DNA from: Stomoxys calcitrans
Taxonomy: Eukaryota; Arthropoda; Insecta; Diptera; Muscidae
Direction: 5' to 3'
Length of the DNA stretch: 64,000 bases
Assembly: GCF_963082655.1 (NCBI RefSeq)
Contig: NC_081553.1
Span: 208,882,435-208,946,434, forward strand
Positions 23,515-34,633 of the stretch are shown here, one piece after another. Made by a program: the position numbers and the translations under genes. The notes below the pieces were generated by a model. The model saw only the letters and a list, made by a program, of their open reading frames with translations, had not been told where the DNA came from and did no database searches. The stretch's first letter is position 1. The number at the start of each line of letters is the position of its first letter.

Positions 23515-26080
23515 CAAAGATAAAACAAGACAAATCAGGAGATCGGTTTCAATATCAGGTTATAGACCGATTTGGACCGTACCTGGCCCAGTTATTGTAA
23601 GTCATTGCAGAACACTACATGCGAAATTTCAGGCGAATCGAACAAAAATTGTGGCTTCCAAGGGCTTAAGAAGTCAAATTGGGAGATCGGTTTCAATGGG
23701 AGCTATATCAGGTTATAGACCGATTTGGACCTTACTTGGCTCATTTGTTGGAACTCATAACAGCACACTATGTGCAAAATTTCAGGCAAATCGGACAAAA
23801 ATTGCGGCTTCCAGGGGCGCAAGAAGTCAAATCGGGAGATCGGTATATATGGGAGCTATATCAGGTTATAGACCGATTTGGACCGTACCTGGCCCAGTTA
23901 TTGTAAGTCATTACAGAACACTACATGCAAAATTTCAGGCAAATCGGACAAAAATTGTGGCTTCCAGGGGCTCAAGAAGTCAAATCGGGAGATCGGTATA
24001 TATGGGAGCTATATCAGGTTATAGACCGATTGGGACCGTACTTGACGCAGTTGTTGCTAGTCATAACAAAACACTAAATGCAAAATTTTAGCCAAATTGA
24101 ACAAAACTTGGGGCTTCCAAGGACTCAAGAAGTCAAATCGGGAGATCGGTTTCAATGGGAGCTATATATCAGGTTATAGACCGATTTGGACCGTACTTGA
24201 CATAGTTGTTCGAAGTCATAACAGAATACTGCGTGCGAAATTTCAGCCAAATCGGATGAAAATGGCGGCTTCCAGGGGCTCAAGAAGTCAAATCGGGAGA
24301 TCGGTATATATGGGAGCTATATCAGGTTATGAACCGAATGGGACCATAATTGACACAGTTGTTGGAAGTCACAACCGAGCACTACATGCGAAATTTCAGC
24401 CAAATCGCACAAAAATTGCGGCTCCCATGGGCTCAAGAAGTCAAATCTGGAGATCGGTATATATGGGAGCTATATCAGGTTATAGACCGATTTGAACCGT
24501 ACTTGACACATTTATTTGAAGTCATAACAGAACACTACATGCAAAATTTCAGCAAAATCGAGCAAAAATTGTGGCTTCCAGAGGCTCAAGAAGTCAAATC
24601 GGGAGATCGGTTTCAATGGGAGCTATATCAGGTTATAGACCGATTTGAACCGAACTTGACACAGTTGCTCGAAGTCATAACAGAGCACCACATGCAAAAT
24701 TTCATCCAAATCGGACAAAAATTGTGGCTTCCAGGGGCTCAAGAAGTCAGGTTATAGACCGATTTGAACCGAACTCAATTCAGTTGTTGTTAGTCATAAC
24801 AGAACACCACATGCAAAATTTCAGCCAGATCGGACAAAAAATGTGGCTTCCAGGGGCTCAAGAAGTCAAATCGGGAGATCGGTTTCAATGGGAGCTATAT
24901 CAGGTTATAAACCGATTTGGACCGTACTTAACACAGTTGTTGTTAGTCATAACAGAATACTACCTGCGAAATTTCAGCCAAATCGGATGAAAATTGGCGC
25001 TTCCAGGGGCTCAAGAAGTCAAATCGGGAGATCGGTTTATATGGGAGCTATATCAGGTTATAGACCGATTTGGACCGTATTTGACACAGTTGTTCGAAGT
25101 TACAACAGACCACCACATGCAAAATTTCAGACAAATCGGATGAAAATTGAGTCTTCCAGGGGCTCAGGAAATCAAATCGGTAGATCGGTCTATATGGAAG
25201 CTATATCAGGTTATGGACTGATTTAGAGCGTACTTGACACAGTTGTTCGAAGTCATTACAGAATACTACATGCAAAATTTCATCCAAATCGGACAAAAAT
25301 TGTGGCTTCCAAGGACTCAAGAAGTCATATCGCGAGATCGGTTTATATGGAAGCTATATCAGGTTATAGACCGATTGGGACCGTAATTGACACAGTTGTT
25401 GAAAGTCATAACCGAGCACTATATGCAACATTTCAGCCAAATCGGACGAAAATTGTGGCTTGCAGGGGCTCAAGAAGTCAAATCGGGAGATCGGTCTATA
25501 TGGGAGCTATAATAGGTTATAGACCGATTGGGACCGTAATTGACACAGTTGTTGGAAGTCACAACCGAGCACTACATGCGAAATTTTAGCCAAATCGGAT
25601 GAAAATGGCGGCTTCCAGGGGCTCAAGAAGTCAAATCGGGAGATCGGTTTATATGGGCGCTATATCAGGTTATAGACCGATTTAGAGCGTACTTGACACA
25701 GTTGTTTAAAGTCATAACAGAACACCACAAGCAAAATTTCAGCCAAATCGGACAAAACTTGGTGCTTCCAAGGACTCAAGAAGTCAAATCGGGAGATCGG
25801 TATATATGGGAGCTATATCTAAATCTGAACCGATATGGCCCATTTGCAATCCCCAACGATCTACATTAATATTAAGTATCTGTACAAAATTTTAAGTGTC
25901 CAGCTTTACGCGTTCGACCGCTATCGCGATTCCGACAGACGGACGGACATGGCTAGTTCGACTCAGAACGTCGAGAGGACCAAGAATATATACCTTATGG
26001 GGTCTTAGACGAATATTTCGAGGTGTTACTAACGGAATGACTAGATAAGTATACCCCATCCTAAGGAGGTGGGTATAAAA
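23515..26080 (-). mobile_element. Subfamily B element, long array, 3' truncated
   Basis: About 15 B monomers of 151-153 bp in minus orientation (GGAGCTATATCAGGTTATAG, GGCTTCCAGGGGCTCAAGAA, AGTCAAATCGGGAGATCGGT), then the GTCY remnant GACGGACGGACATGG, the core and the terminal GGAGGTGGGTATAAAA. Several neighbouring monomers are nearly identical, which suggests recent unequal exchange. The 3' hairpin is absent at 23515. Open frames running through several monomers exist because the period is near a multiple of three; no domain supports coding. Confidence 0.8.
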
Positions 26081-27224
26081 TGCAATTCTCCAAAGTGATC
26101 TCTGACTGTGATTTGGCTAAAATTAGGTATCCTAGGTGGCAAAAAGTCTAAACGGGAGATAGGTTTTTATGGGGGCTACTTCTAATCTTAAAGCAGTATG
26201 GCAAGCCTAGTTGCAATCCCAAATGACAGACATCAGAAAAAGAATGCTTGGAAAATTAAGTTTGAGTCGAATGGTAGCCCATCATGAATAGGCGTCTACA
26301 CTTGGAGGCCAGTCTGCCATATAAATATCCTAGTGAGAGAAAGGAAAGTGGATGAAAGGAAAACAAAGAGTTAGAAAGGGCAAGAGCGAGCACCTTTCCG
26401 TCTCTCAGTGAGTGCCAACCTGCTCTTCTACGCATGCATGACCACGTTTGAAGGCGACCCCTGTCGAAAACATCCTGGGTTTTCCCCGTACATGAAGAGA
26501 CTTCTTAGAGGCACATCTGCAAGATCAAAGAAAAAACCACCTGCATAAGATGAAAGGTCTGCGCCCGTGTAGACCCAGACATCACCACAGCTTATCTAGT
26601 TATTAATGTGAGGGATTCCCCTGTAAGCAGCCATACGGTCTATCGCGCAGTCCCCTCTTATAACTCCAATTGTTGTTGTAGTCGTGTCTTGTGTTAGGGT
26701 CAACGTTGAGCAGGTTGACATTCTGCTTAGTTGTGTTGAATATCCATATCCAGGAACTCTGCTCTGAATCGATTGGTTGTGGCTGGGCAGTTTGGCAGGT
26801 GTGGCAGGTGTCGCGTGGTCTCAGGTTCTGTAGAAGTTGAGACGGCTGCACCTGTCTGAACGTAATTGAGCCAGAACTACTCTGGTTTGACGGGAGAGGT
26901 CAATTTCCTCAGGTGCAATATCAGACAGTAGTTCTCCAAGGATCTCATACAACCGGTGGCTATTCACCGCATCTGCTAACGTGTGTGCATGAATAATGTC
27001 TAGAGCCTCTTAACATGCCGCTTGCTCCAGAGGTTATCTTTTGTAGTGCTGAACCTCTCGTTGTAGATTACGTGGATCCACCTAAAAGCTTCTCGGCGGT
27101 GGATACCTATCCCGAAGATTATGATTATGGTCCATGTGATAACAACCCAAAAGGTATTGCTTGGAAAGCAGGCAGTTATGTCTTCGAACGGGTAGGATCT
27201 TTGTCTTCTGATGAAGGTGGTCCA
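26081..27224. other. Unassigned DNA, possible retroelement debris
   Basis: Less AT-rich than host-like stretches. Minus frame 26851-26603 (82 codons) and plus frame 27015-27245 (76 codons, ending SYVFERVGSLSSDEGGPLET) are open, but I recognise no domain in either. Position next to non-LTR debris suggests they are remnants of a retroelement, which is only an inference. Confidence 0.35.
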
Positions 27225-27440
27225 CTAGAGACACTCAGTATTTAAGCAAGAGCCGGTGCCACCCGGCCTCTCTCTGAGACTCTCCGCTCGATACCGCTGA
27301 TTGTCCACGACAGCAGTTGCAACTACTCCAAATGGAGTCCGGTAGCTCCCAGTTAAGCTTCTTGAATAACGAAGAACATCACACAGATTGGAACTCAAGG
27401 TTCCAGCCTGTGTGATGCTCATAGTTATCCCATGCCCCAA
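27225..27440 (-). repeat. Dispersed repeat, copy 2
   Basis: Reverse complement of 13390-13625, sharing CATCACACAG, GTAGTTGCAAC and GCGGTATCGAGCGGAGAG. The CAA-tailed part is missing here, so this copy is partial. Confidence 0.7.
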
Positions 27441-27466
27441 GTGCTACAATCGACCGCCTATTATAC

Positions 27467-27722
27467 GATCTCTATAATGTTTGAAGGGGTGGAATAGAGG
27501 GTAGGTAGAGGTTAAACAATGCCTGATTTATCACCCCGCCTTAGGGCACTGCCTATTTTACTCTTCGGGGTTTCGACTTTTTCGCATGTGATGCGATCTC
27601 TATGACGTTTGAAGGGTTGAAATAGAGGGTAGGTAGAGGTTAAACAATGCCTTAGATATCACCCCGCCTTATCGCACTGACCGTAGAGTAACGGTGTTTC
27701 GACTTCTTTCCTCTAAATTTTC
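27467..27722. repeat. Two-copy 128-bp tandem repeat
   Basis: Units begin GATCTCTAT at 27467 and 27595 and share GAGGGTAGGTAGAGGTTAAA and TCACCCCGCCTTA. They lie just downstream (minus strand) of the reverse transcriptase fragment and may be a retroelement untranslated region. Confidence 0.75.
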
Positions 27723-27764
27723 CAAACGGTTGGCGACTATACAGATAATTCGTGAGTCAAAGTT

Positions 27765-28343
27765 TCAGGCCTGACTGGAGGGACGTGTTGTCCTCAAATA
27801 CAATAGTTTGGCAAGGCTGGCCGTGTCGAATGCTTTCGATAGGTGCGGTACCATGAGGACCGCCTTATCACATGGCCGGGGCTGATTGAAGCCAGGGCAA
27901 ATGTGTGCTGTGATGGCATGCAAAGAGGTTGTTGTGCTGTGCAGTCTTCTAAATCCATGTTGATGATGTTCGGTGAATGGATGTTCCCCAAAGAAACTCG
28001 GGAGGAGTAGTTCCTCAAGCGTCGCGGCTACTGGCGAGATAGGTCTACATGACTCCCTCTTACACAGGCCCTTTCCCAGCTTCAGTAGCTGCATCACTCT
28101 GCCTTTCTTCCAGATATCGGGTACTATAAGAGTGTTCAGAGACAGGACAAGGACAGTTGTCAGCTACTCAACTCCAGCTAGATCCAGATTCTTCAGCATC
28201 AGTTTAGAGATCCCGTCGGGGCCCAACGCCTTCTACGACTTGGCGCTACAGATGAATTTGCGAGCCAGAGTTTGAAGCCTGGAGGCTGGAGGGAAGTGTC
28301 GTCCTCAAATAGTTTGGCATGGCTGACCGTGCCCAACTCCTTA
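27765..28343 (-). pseudogene. Jockey-type reverse transcriptase fragment
   Basis: Minus translation from about 28260 gives the classical non-LTR reverse transcriptase series: KALGPDGISKLMLKNLDLAG, then an in-frame stop, NTLIVPDIWKKGRVMQLLK, CRPISPVAATLEELLLPSF, HQHGFRRLHSTTTSLHAI and LSKAFDTASLAKLL. The last block is motif A, here with its first catalytic aspartate replaced by histidine in HLSKAFD, although the D after F is kept. The segment 28275-28343 looks like another short piece of the same family (TVSHAKLFED-like), so the locus is composite. Dead by stop and truncation; motif C (xDD) is not present. Confidence 0.85.
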
Positions 28344-28392
28344 CTATCGAGTTTAGAGTAGAGCACAGCAGAAACTTAGTTGGAGAAGTAAC
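28344..28392. repeat. Left half of a 49-bp inverted repeat flanking the Transib-like element
   Basis: This 49-bp segment (CTATCGAG ... GAAGTAAC) is the exact reverse complement of 32113-32161. It lies outside the transposon, in non-LTR-derived sequence. Confidence 0.9.
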
Positions 28393-28433
28393 ATCGAAGA
28401 AAGGGTAAAAACGGGGCAACCCTTTCTGCGACG

Positions 28434-31400
28434 CACAGTGGGCCAAATGGCAAAAAAATTGGAAATAAGTCTACAACTTTTTATCTGTTGATTTTAGCCA
28501 TACAAAATGTTCTAGACATTTGTAGAGGAGGACATAGGCTTTCAGAAAAGTGCTGTTGTTGGTCCATATCTTTAATACAGGGTGAGCTACAGGGTGTCAA
28601 AGTTGACCACTTTTGACTTCTCCAAGCTTCTGGGGGCCATAACTTTTGATCTACTCAACCGATTTACATGATTTAGGACTCTAGAGAAAGAGCTTGACAA
28701 GATCTAAAAAACTTATGCATAAAGTACCATGCCATCGTGTACTGTTAAGGAGTTATGAATTGTTTAATTTTAAAATATGAAAATTTGGCCTTGGTTTTTT
28801 TCAGTGTTTTTTTAATAACTCCGTCAATTTTAAAGCTATAAACTTCATACTTCACACAAATTATGCCAGCATATGTGTGCATAAAATACAAAAGGAATCA
28901 TGGCATCGTTTTCAATATGAAAAATATTTTTTTTGTCAAAAAATTGCAAAATTTTTCAAAAAAGATACTCCCATTTCCTTTAAGTTTTCGCAAACTTTGG
29001 CCATCAAAGCATTATCATTTCTTTCCATTTTCACAAAGTCGAGGTATTAAGAAAAGTTTTAAGTGCTAATTTGGCTAATTTCGATATCAAACAACACCGT
29101 TATCTTAAGACCAAAATGGCCAATTTTTTTACTAAACTTCAAAAGTTTCTCACTGGAAAAAAAGTTCCACGGGGATTTTTTCGCTTTTTTTGAACTTAAA
29201 TGAAAGCTTAAAATGTTCCCAACATTTTAAGGTATGTCTCGCCATATCCTAGCCATAAATGAGATCGTAGCGATCAAAATACTGAAAAAAGTCAATTTTC
29301 AAGTAGTGCTATATTCATTGCTAAAAAACAAGTATTACGTCACATTTTATTGCAAAGATGTTAAATAAACTTTTATTTGGTAACACTTCTTCTACAAAAC
29401 ACAAAAAGAATCATGGAAATATCTCTATTCTATTCCATTTTATGGAACCGGCAATAAAAAAGTCAATTTTTCAAAAAAGTCGAATTTCCCAAATTTTGTT
29501 TTTGTTGTCCTAATTGCACATGACACACTATAGCCATATTTACGCAACATACCTTATCGTAAAGGAAATTTTCATACCTTTCCAACAATGTATAAAACAT
29601 TTCTCAACTCGGATTCTATCTACTCTAAAATTCATTTACACTTCATTAAACTCTATATAAAAATGTCTATTTGTGAAATGGAACCTTATATGGGGCCTAC
29701 ACTAAAACATTGATAGATTTGCCCAGGGTTTACAATACAAATGTGTTAGAATAAAAAAAGGTCTCCTGCCATTCTGTAGTCGATTTTGGAGTTGGAATAC
29801 TTTCTACCATTCTCTTTACCCTTTTCGGAGATGCTAATGGTAAAACATCGACAATTCGTCCAACATTTTTTGGTTGTGTTTTTAACAATGCTGTTTTGAA
29901 CGTATCTTTTATTAAATTTGGCGGATGTGCCGCCAATAGTTCCTCTTGTTTTTTCTTTTTGGTTTTCTCCGTAACTTCGTCGTATGCTTTGCAAGGCCGG
30001 CCGGGAATCAGCGGTTTAATTTCAATAAGTAGATCCGATTTCAGCCACTTCTCATACATTTTGAAAAACTTGATTTTTGCGAATGAACATTCTGGCAACC
30101 TTCTCTCAAATGATTTGTAGAATTTTTCAAGTTTGTCTAAAGCGTCTTTATTTAGCCCTATTCCATATATGTGGTCCAAAGTGTAAACAAGTTCCTTAAA
30201 TGACTCCGTGTATGATTTGGAATCATTTTTGATGTCCCATACAATTTTCGAAAGAGTGGAATACTTCAGTATGACTTCCATAACTTATAAATGTCCTTTA
30301 CGCCTCTACAAAATATAATGAAGAAAATTTGGATTTTGTTCAAATATTTATGCAATATATTCACAATTAATGACCCATTTCAGGTATCAGACGCAATCGT
30401 AAAAAGGGGTCCAAAGTGCCTCTTTTTACTTACTCTTCTATAATTATTTACCTGGACTCGAATTTGGTTAAAAAAAATGACAATGAATTTTTTATGGGTA
30501 GGTTTTTTCACATTCATTGATACGGTGGATTTCCTGGGAATTCGACATAGCGAAACAGGTAACATTTGTCTGCATCAAATCTTAACACAAATATATATAT
30601 ATATGCAGGTATATTTCTAGGTTACTTTTTATTCAAAAATCATCAGCTTACATTAAAAATAGATGTAGGTACTATACAAACGCACGCCGATGCGAAGTGT
30701 TTTCGCTCTAAAACACATATTTTTATTCCAATTTTTTTAAACTTTGGCAGGAGACCTTTTTTTATTCTAACACATTTGTATTGTAAACCCTGGGCAAATC
30801 TATCAATGTTTTAGTGTAGGCCCCATATAAGGTTCCATTTCACAAATAGACATTTTTATATAGAGTTTAATGAAGTGTAAATGAATTTTAGAGTAGATAG
30901 AATCCGAGTTGAGAAATGTTTTATACATTGTTGGAAAGGTATGAAAATTTCCTTTACGATAAGGTATGTTGCGTAAATATGGCTATAGTGTGTCATGTGC
31001 AATTAGGACAACAAAAACAAAATTTGGGAAATTCGACTTTTTTGAAAAATTGACTTTTTTATTGCCGGTTCCATAAAATGGAATAGAATAGAGATATTTC
31101 CATGATTCTTTTTGTGTTTTGTAGAAGAAGTGTTACCAAATAAAAGTTTATTTAACATCTTTGCAATAAAATGTGACGTAATACTTGTTTTTTAGCAATG
31201 AATATAGCACTACTTGAAAATTGACTTTTTTCAGTATTTTGATCGCTACGATCTCATTTATGGCTAGGATATGGCGAGACATACCTTAAAATGTTGGGAA
31301 CATTTTAAGCTTTCATTTAAGTTCAAAAAAAGCGAAAAAATCCCCGTGGAACTTTTTTTCCAGTGAGAAACTTTTGAAGTTTAGTAAAAAAATTGGCCAT

Positions 31401-32108
31401 TTTGGTCTTAAGATAACGGTGTTGTTTGATATCGAAATTAGCCAAATTAGCACTTAAAACTTTTCTTAATACCTCGACTTTGTGAAAATGGAAAGAAATG
31501 ATAATGCTTTGATGGCCAAAGTTTGCGAAAACTTAAAGGAAATGGGAGTATCTTTTTTGAAAAATTTTGCAATTTTTTGACAAAAAAAATATTTTTCATA
31601 TTGAAAACGATGCCATTTTTAAACCGCTAAAGATATTCACGTGATTCCTTTTGTATTTTATGCACACATATGCTGGCATAATTTGTGTGAAGTATGAAGT
31701 TTATAGCTTTAAAATTGACGGAGTTATTAAAAAAACACTGAAAAAAACCAAGGCCAAATTTTCATATTTTAAAATTAAACAATTCATAACTCCTTAACAG
31801 TACACGATGGCATGGTACTTTATGCATAAGTTTTTTAGATCTTGTCAAGCTCTTTCTCTAGAGTCCTAAATCATGTAAATCGGTTGAGTAGATCAAAAGT
31901 TATGGCCCCCAGAAGCTTGGAGAAGTCAAAAGTGGTCAACTTTGACACCCTGTAGCTCACCCTGTATTAAAGATATGGACCAACAACAGCACTTTTCTGA
32001 AAGCCTATGTCCTCCTCTACAAATGTCTAGAACATTTTGTATGGCTAAAATCAACAGATAAAAAGTTGTAGACTTATTTCCAATTTTTTTGCCATTTGGC
32101 CCACTGTG
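28434..32108. mobile_element. Transib-like DNA transposon, 3.7 kb, long inverted arms
   Basis: The element starts CACAGTGGGCCAAATGG and ends with the reverse complement CCATTTGGCCCACTGTG, flanked by direct 5-bp CGACG duplications (28429-28433 and 32109-32113). A 5-bp GC-rich CGNCG target and a terminal CAC(A/T)(A/G)TG heptamer are known hallmarks of the Transib superfamily, whose transposase is the relative of RAG1. Inverted arms of about 1.33 kb (28434 to about 29767, and about 30751 to 32108) enclose a unique centre of about 1 kb; the left arm lacks about 32 bp present in the right near 31615-31650. Arms are otherwise almost identical, suggesting youth or conversion. No RAG1-core-like transposase frame was seen, so it appears non-autonomous. 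Confidence 0.8.
29730..30281 (-). CDS. Unrecognised 183-residue protein of the Transib-like element
   Basis: An uninterrupted 183-codon frame starts at ATG 30281 in the unique centre and ends about 37 bases into the left arm, so its last dozen residues (ETFFYSNTFVL) are encoded in repeat sequence. The protein is lysine-rich and basic. Residues 1-90 look helical (LKYSTLSKIVWDIKND, KDALDKLEKFYKSFERRLPE). Around residues 91-115 there is PGRPCKAYDEVTEKTKKKKQ, reminiscent of GRPxKxFxExSxRSKRRK segments found in assorted insect transposon-associated proteins, recalled in general terms only. No catalytic motif is seen. It may be the N-terminal exon of a lost transposase or an accessory protein; its function is unknown. 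Confidence 0.5.
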   Translation of the reverse strand: MEVILKYSTLSKIVWDIKNDSKSYTESFKELVYTLDHIYGIGLNKDALDKLEKFYKSFERRLPECSFAKIKFFKMYEKWLKSDLLIEIKPLIPGRPCKAYDEVTEKTKKKKQEELLAAHPPNLIKDTFKTALLKTQPKNVGRIVDVLPLASPKRVKRMVESIPTPKSTTEWQETFFYSNTFVL

Positions 32109-32112
32109 CGAC

Positions 32113-32161
32113 GTTACTTCTCCAACTAAGTTTCTGCTGTGCTCTACTCTAAACTCGATAG
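32113..32161. repeat. Right half of the 49-bp inverted repeat flanking the Transib-like element
   Basis: Exact reverse complement of 28344-28392. Without the transposon and one CGACG the two halves would be separated by about 40 bp and could form a hairpin. Confidence 0.9.
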
Positions 32162-32447
32162 TGCACTGAGTGGACTGAATGTTTACTGCCGAACGACCGG
32201 CCAATTCTCACCTTTGGTTGTCTGGAGTGGAATTAAGCATTGGACAACTGTGGTATTCGCAGGATGATCGAAAAGGTACAGGATACCGAGTCAGTGCTAA
32301 TCTCTGGGACAAGGAGAAGTACCCTGAGAGAGGCGCTGAATGTCATTTTAGATCTGTTGACTTTGCACCTGCATATTGGGTGTATGGGAAGAAAAGTTGC
32401 CACGAGACTGTTCTACGGAAGTAAGGTGATGCCTCGCGGCGCCATGC
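32162..32447 (+). pseudogene. Non-LTR retrotransposon fragment (between RT and RNase H)
   Basis: Plus frame starting at about 32261 includes LISGTRRSTLREALNVILDL followed by LTLHLHIGCMGRKVATRL, matching the usual jockey-type segment between reverse transcriptase and RNase H (TEALNxILDLLPLxxxI). It is short and is broken off by the MITE at 32450. The orientation is opposite to the fragment left of the Transib-like element. Confidence 0.65.
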
Positions 32448-32449
32448 TA

Positions 32450-32682
32450 GGGTTGCCCAAAAAGTAATTGCGGATTTTTCATATAGGCAGCGTTGACAAA
32501 TTTTTTCACAGCTTGTGACTCTCTAATTGCCTTCTTTTTCTGTCAGTTATCAGCTGTTACTTTTAGCTTGCTTTAGAAAAAAAGTGTAAAAAAGGAAATT
32601 TGATTAAAATTCATTCTAAGTTTTATTAAAAATGCATTTACTTTCTTTTAAAAAATCCGCAATTACTTTTTGGGCAACCCAA
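32450..32682 (+). mobile_element. Mariner-type MITE, copy 2
   Basis: Same ends as copy 1 (GGGTTGCCCAAAAAGTAATT and its mirror), TA on both sides. It splits non-LTR debris of opposite orientations. Confidence 0.9.
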
Positions 32683-32689
32683 TATATGC

Positions 32690-33251
32690 TGCGCGACTGA
32701 TTACATACATGGTCTTGGTCACGTACTTGGTCTCCAAAGAGAGCAGTAGCTACACCCCATTCAGGACAGGTGTCTTAAAAACACCCAGCTTCCCTCTCCA
32801 AGTGAAAAGAACAAGATTTATCTTTCGGGGATTTACGCCAAGCCCTTTGGAACTCGCCCATATGGACAGCTTCCTGAACGGGTTCCGTCGGAGTGAAGAG
32901 GAAACGGTCACCCATCGTCATTATGCTATAGTCCACGCAGATTTTGACCTTCACCCTTTACCTCTCGAACCTCAGACCTCAGAGTCCCCTTGACCACCAA
33001 GAGCCACAATAAAGGAGATAAGGACCCTACTTGCTGAGTTCCTCTGAGCACAATCTTCCTTACACCCAGTGCTGCATTGATATGATAATCTGGCCTTTCA
33101 GCATCGTAACAACCCAATTTTCCAAAATAGGGAGGACCTTCATGTCCACCAGAGCGCAATGTATGGCCTCTAACTTCAGGTTATTAAAAGTCCCTTCTGT
33201 GTCCAAGATGGCCATGAGACAATGAATTTTATTAAACCCAGTGTAACCCAA
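32690..33251 (-). pseudogene. Non-LTR reverse transcriptase fragment (palm region)
   Basis: Minus translation from 33251 gives MAILDTEGTFNNLKLEAIHC (motif A region, consensus LDIEGAFNN), then VDMKVLPILENWVVTMLKG. In a second frame it has RGTQQVGSLSPLLWLLVV, the RGTPQGGVLSPLLW signature of motif B. Frameshifts separate the pieces and the following sequence decays. Clearly a dead element; a different family from the RT fragment at 27765-28343. Confidence 0.8.
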
Positions 33252-33359
33252 GCTAAATGCGTTGCAATTCAGACCAAACTTGGATTTATTTGCTAAATGG
33301 ATTCAGGAGCCGAAGTGTGCAACTTCAACAACTCCTGGCTTTAACCAACAAATCAATTA

Positions 33360-33491
33360 TTGGGTTGCCCAAAAAGTAATTGCGGATAACTGACAGAGAA
33401 GAAAGAATGCAATGACAGAGTCACAAGCTGTGAAAAAATTTGTCAACGCCAACTATATGAAAAATCCGCAATTACTTTTTGGGCAACCCAA
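33360..33491 (-). mobile_element. Mariner-type MITE, copy 3, internally deleted
   Basis: Only 132 bp, but with both intact ends and clear TA duplications at 33358-33359 and 33492-33493. About 105 bp of the interior are missing relative to full copies: the left terminal repeat joins directly to the AACTGACAGA region. It shows that ends alone sufficed for insertion, or that the deletion happened later. Confidence 0.9.
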
Positions 33492-33493
33492 TA

Positions 33494-34279
33494 TTTCACC
33501 TCAAAGAACTTTCTTAACCCCTATTCCATGCATGCCAACACCGATGTCAGCTTCCACGCTTTAAAGCATCTCCTCATGTTTACAACAATGCCTTGTGAAA
33601 ATTTCATTTACAAGATTGCTGCCGAATCAATGCCCCAGGAATCAATTGAAATACAGACAATAATCCGCAAATTCACTTAATTGAATTTAACGCCTTCCCA
33701 TTCAAAAAACCACGGGATTCTGGTGTAATGCAAAAACCTTCACACACCAGGGGTGAATGGGGCTTCCTGGTGCGTGACCCATATTCAATACACAGAGCAT
33801 ATGCATATGCGTGTCCTTGGAGCTCAGAGATGCTTTAATAATTTATGATAAGGCATGGCGAAGCCGGGCAAAGGACAATGAAACCATTTGGGTTTTAAGT
33901 GAACTGTTGATATGTGCCAGCATGCGTGCGTTGCGTGTGTACGCAAGTTTGTGAGTGCCTCAGCTTTTTATTCGGTTGATATACTTGCACAGCGATTTTC
34001 ACAGGATGCCTTGCAACGATTGTGAATAAATATAACAGATGCGAGTTATTGGTATTCAGCACTTTGAAGAATGAATAACCAAAAAAAAATTAAGTGATGA
34101 GGAAGTAAACAATGAGACTTTTCTATGGCAATGACGGCTAAAGGATGCAGTATTATGATGTCGGCAGGATTTGGACTCATGCCTTCAGAGTCAAAGGCGG
34201 ATATGCTAACCCCTGAGTTAAAGAGGCCTTCAAGTAGGTGTTTCGCCCATTCTCAGATATGACTTCTTGGAATCTTGGT
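33494..34279. other. Non-coding DNA, no gene recognised
   Basis: Host-like AT-rich DNA. The part 34150-34210 (AGGATTTGGACTCATGCC) resembles a decayed tRNA-like SINE head on the minus strand, but is too diverged to call. Confidence 0.5.
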
Positions 34280-34620
34280 ACATAATACGCCTATTTAAAT
34301 TTTACAAAGAGTCTTCTTCGCCCCTTCATCAGTATCGAGTAGGATTCAAATGGGACCATATTTGGATATAGCCAACAAATAGACCGATCTGCCGTTTTAA
34401 GGTTTTGAACCCATAAAAAGGCATATCTTAGACCCGATTTCGCTAAAACTTTGAAAGGCAACCTTAAATTGACTCTTCGGAATACCTGACGAGTATGGTC
34501 AAGATCGCACAATATTTGGATATAGGTACCATAAAGACCGATCTCCCGGGTTTAGGTCTTTAGACCGAATGGCGTACCACAAGGATTTAGTGAAAAATTA
34601 TGCCTTGGCTAAAGGTAGGG
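34280..34620 (+). mobile_element. Subfamily A remnant
   Basis: Two diverged A monomers in plus orientation (TTTGGATATAGCCAACAAAT, AGACCGATCTGCCGTTTTAA), ending where the B element begins. No ends preserved. Confidence 0.6.
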
Positions 34621-34633
34621 CAAGGTTAGTTTA

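Noticed and set aside
23651..25589. Series of open frames of 75-146 codons (SRSQIGRSVYMGAISGYRPI type) in the B array
   Set aside because: They repeat with the 152-bp monomer, shift frame between monomers and occur wherever B monomers lie. No domain and no consistent start.
28434..32108. Explaining the Transib-like arms as an inverted duplication of one end plus flank
   Set aside because: That would place CGTCG after the right end; the sequence has CGACG in direct orientation on both sides, so a real insertion is the better explanation, with the flanking 49-bp inverted repeat older.
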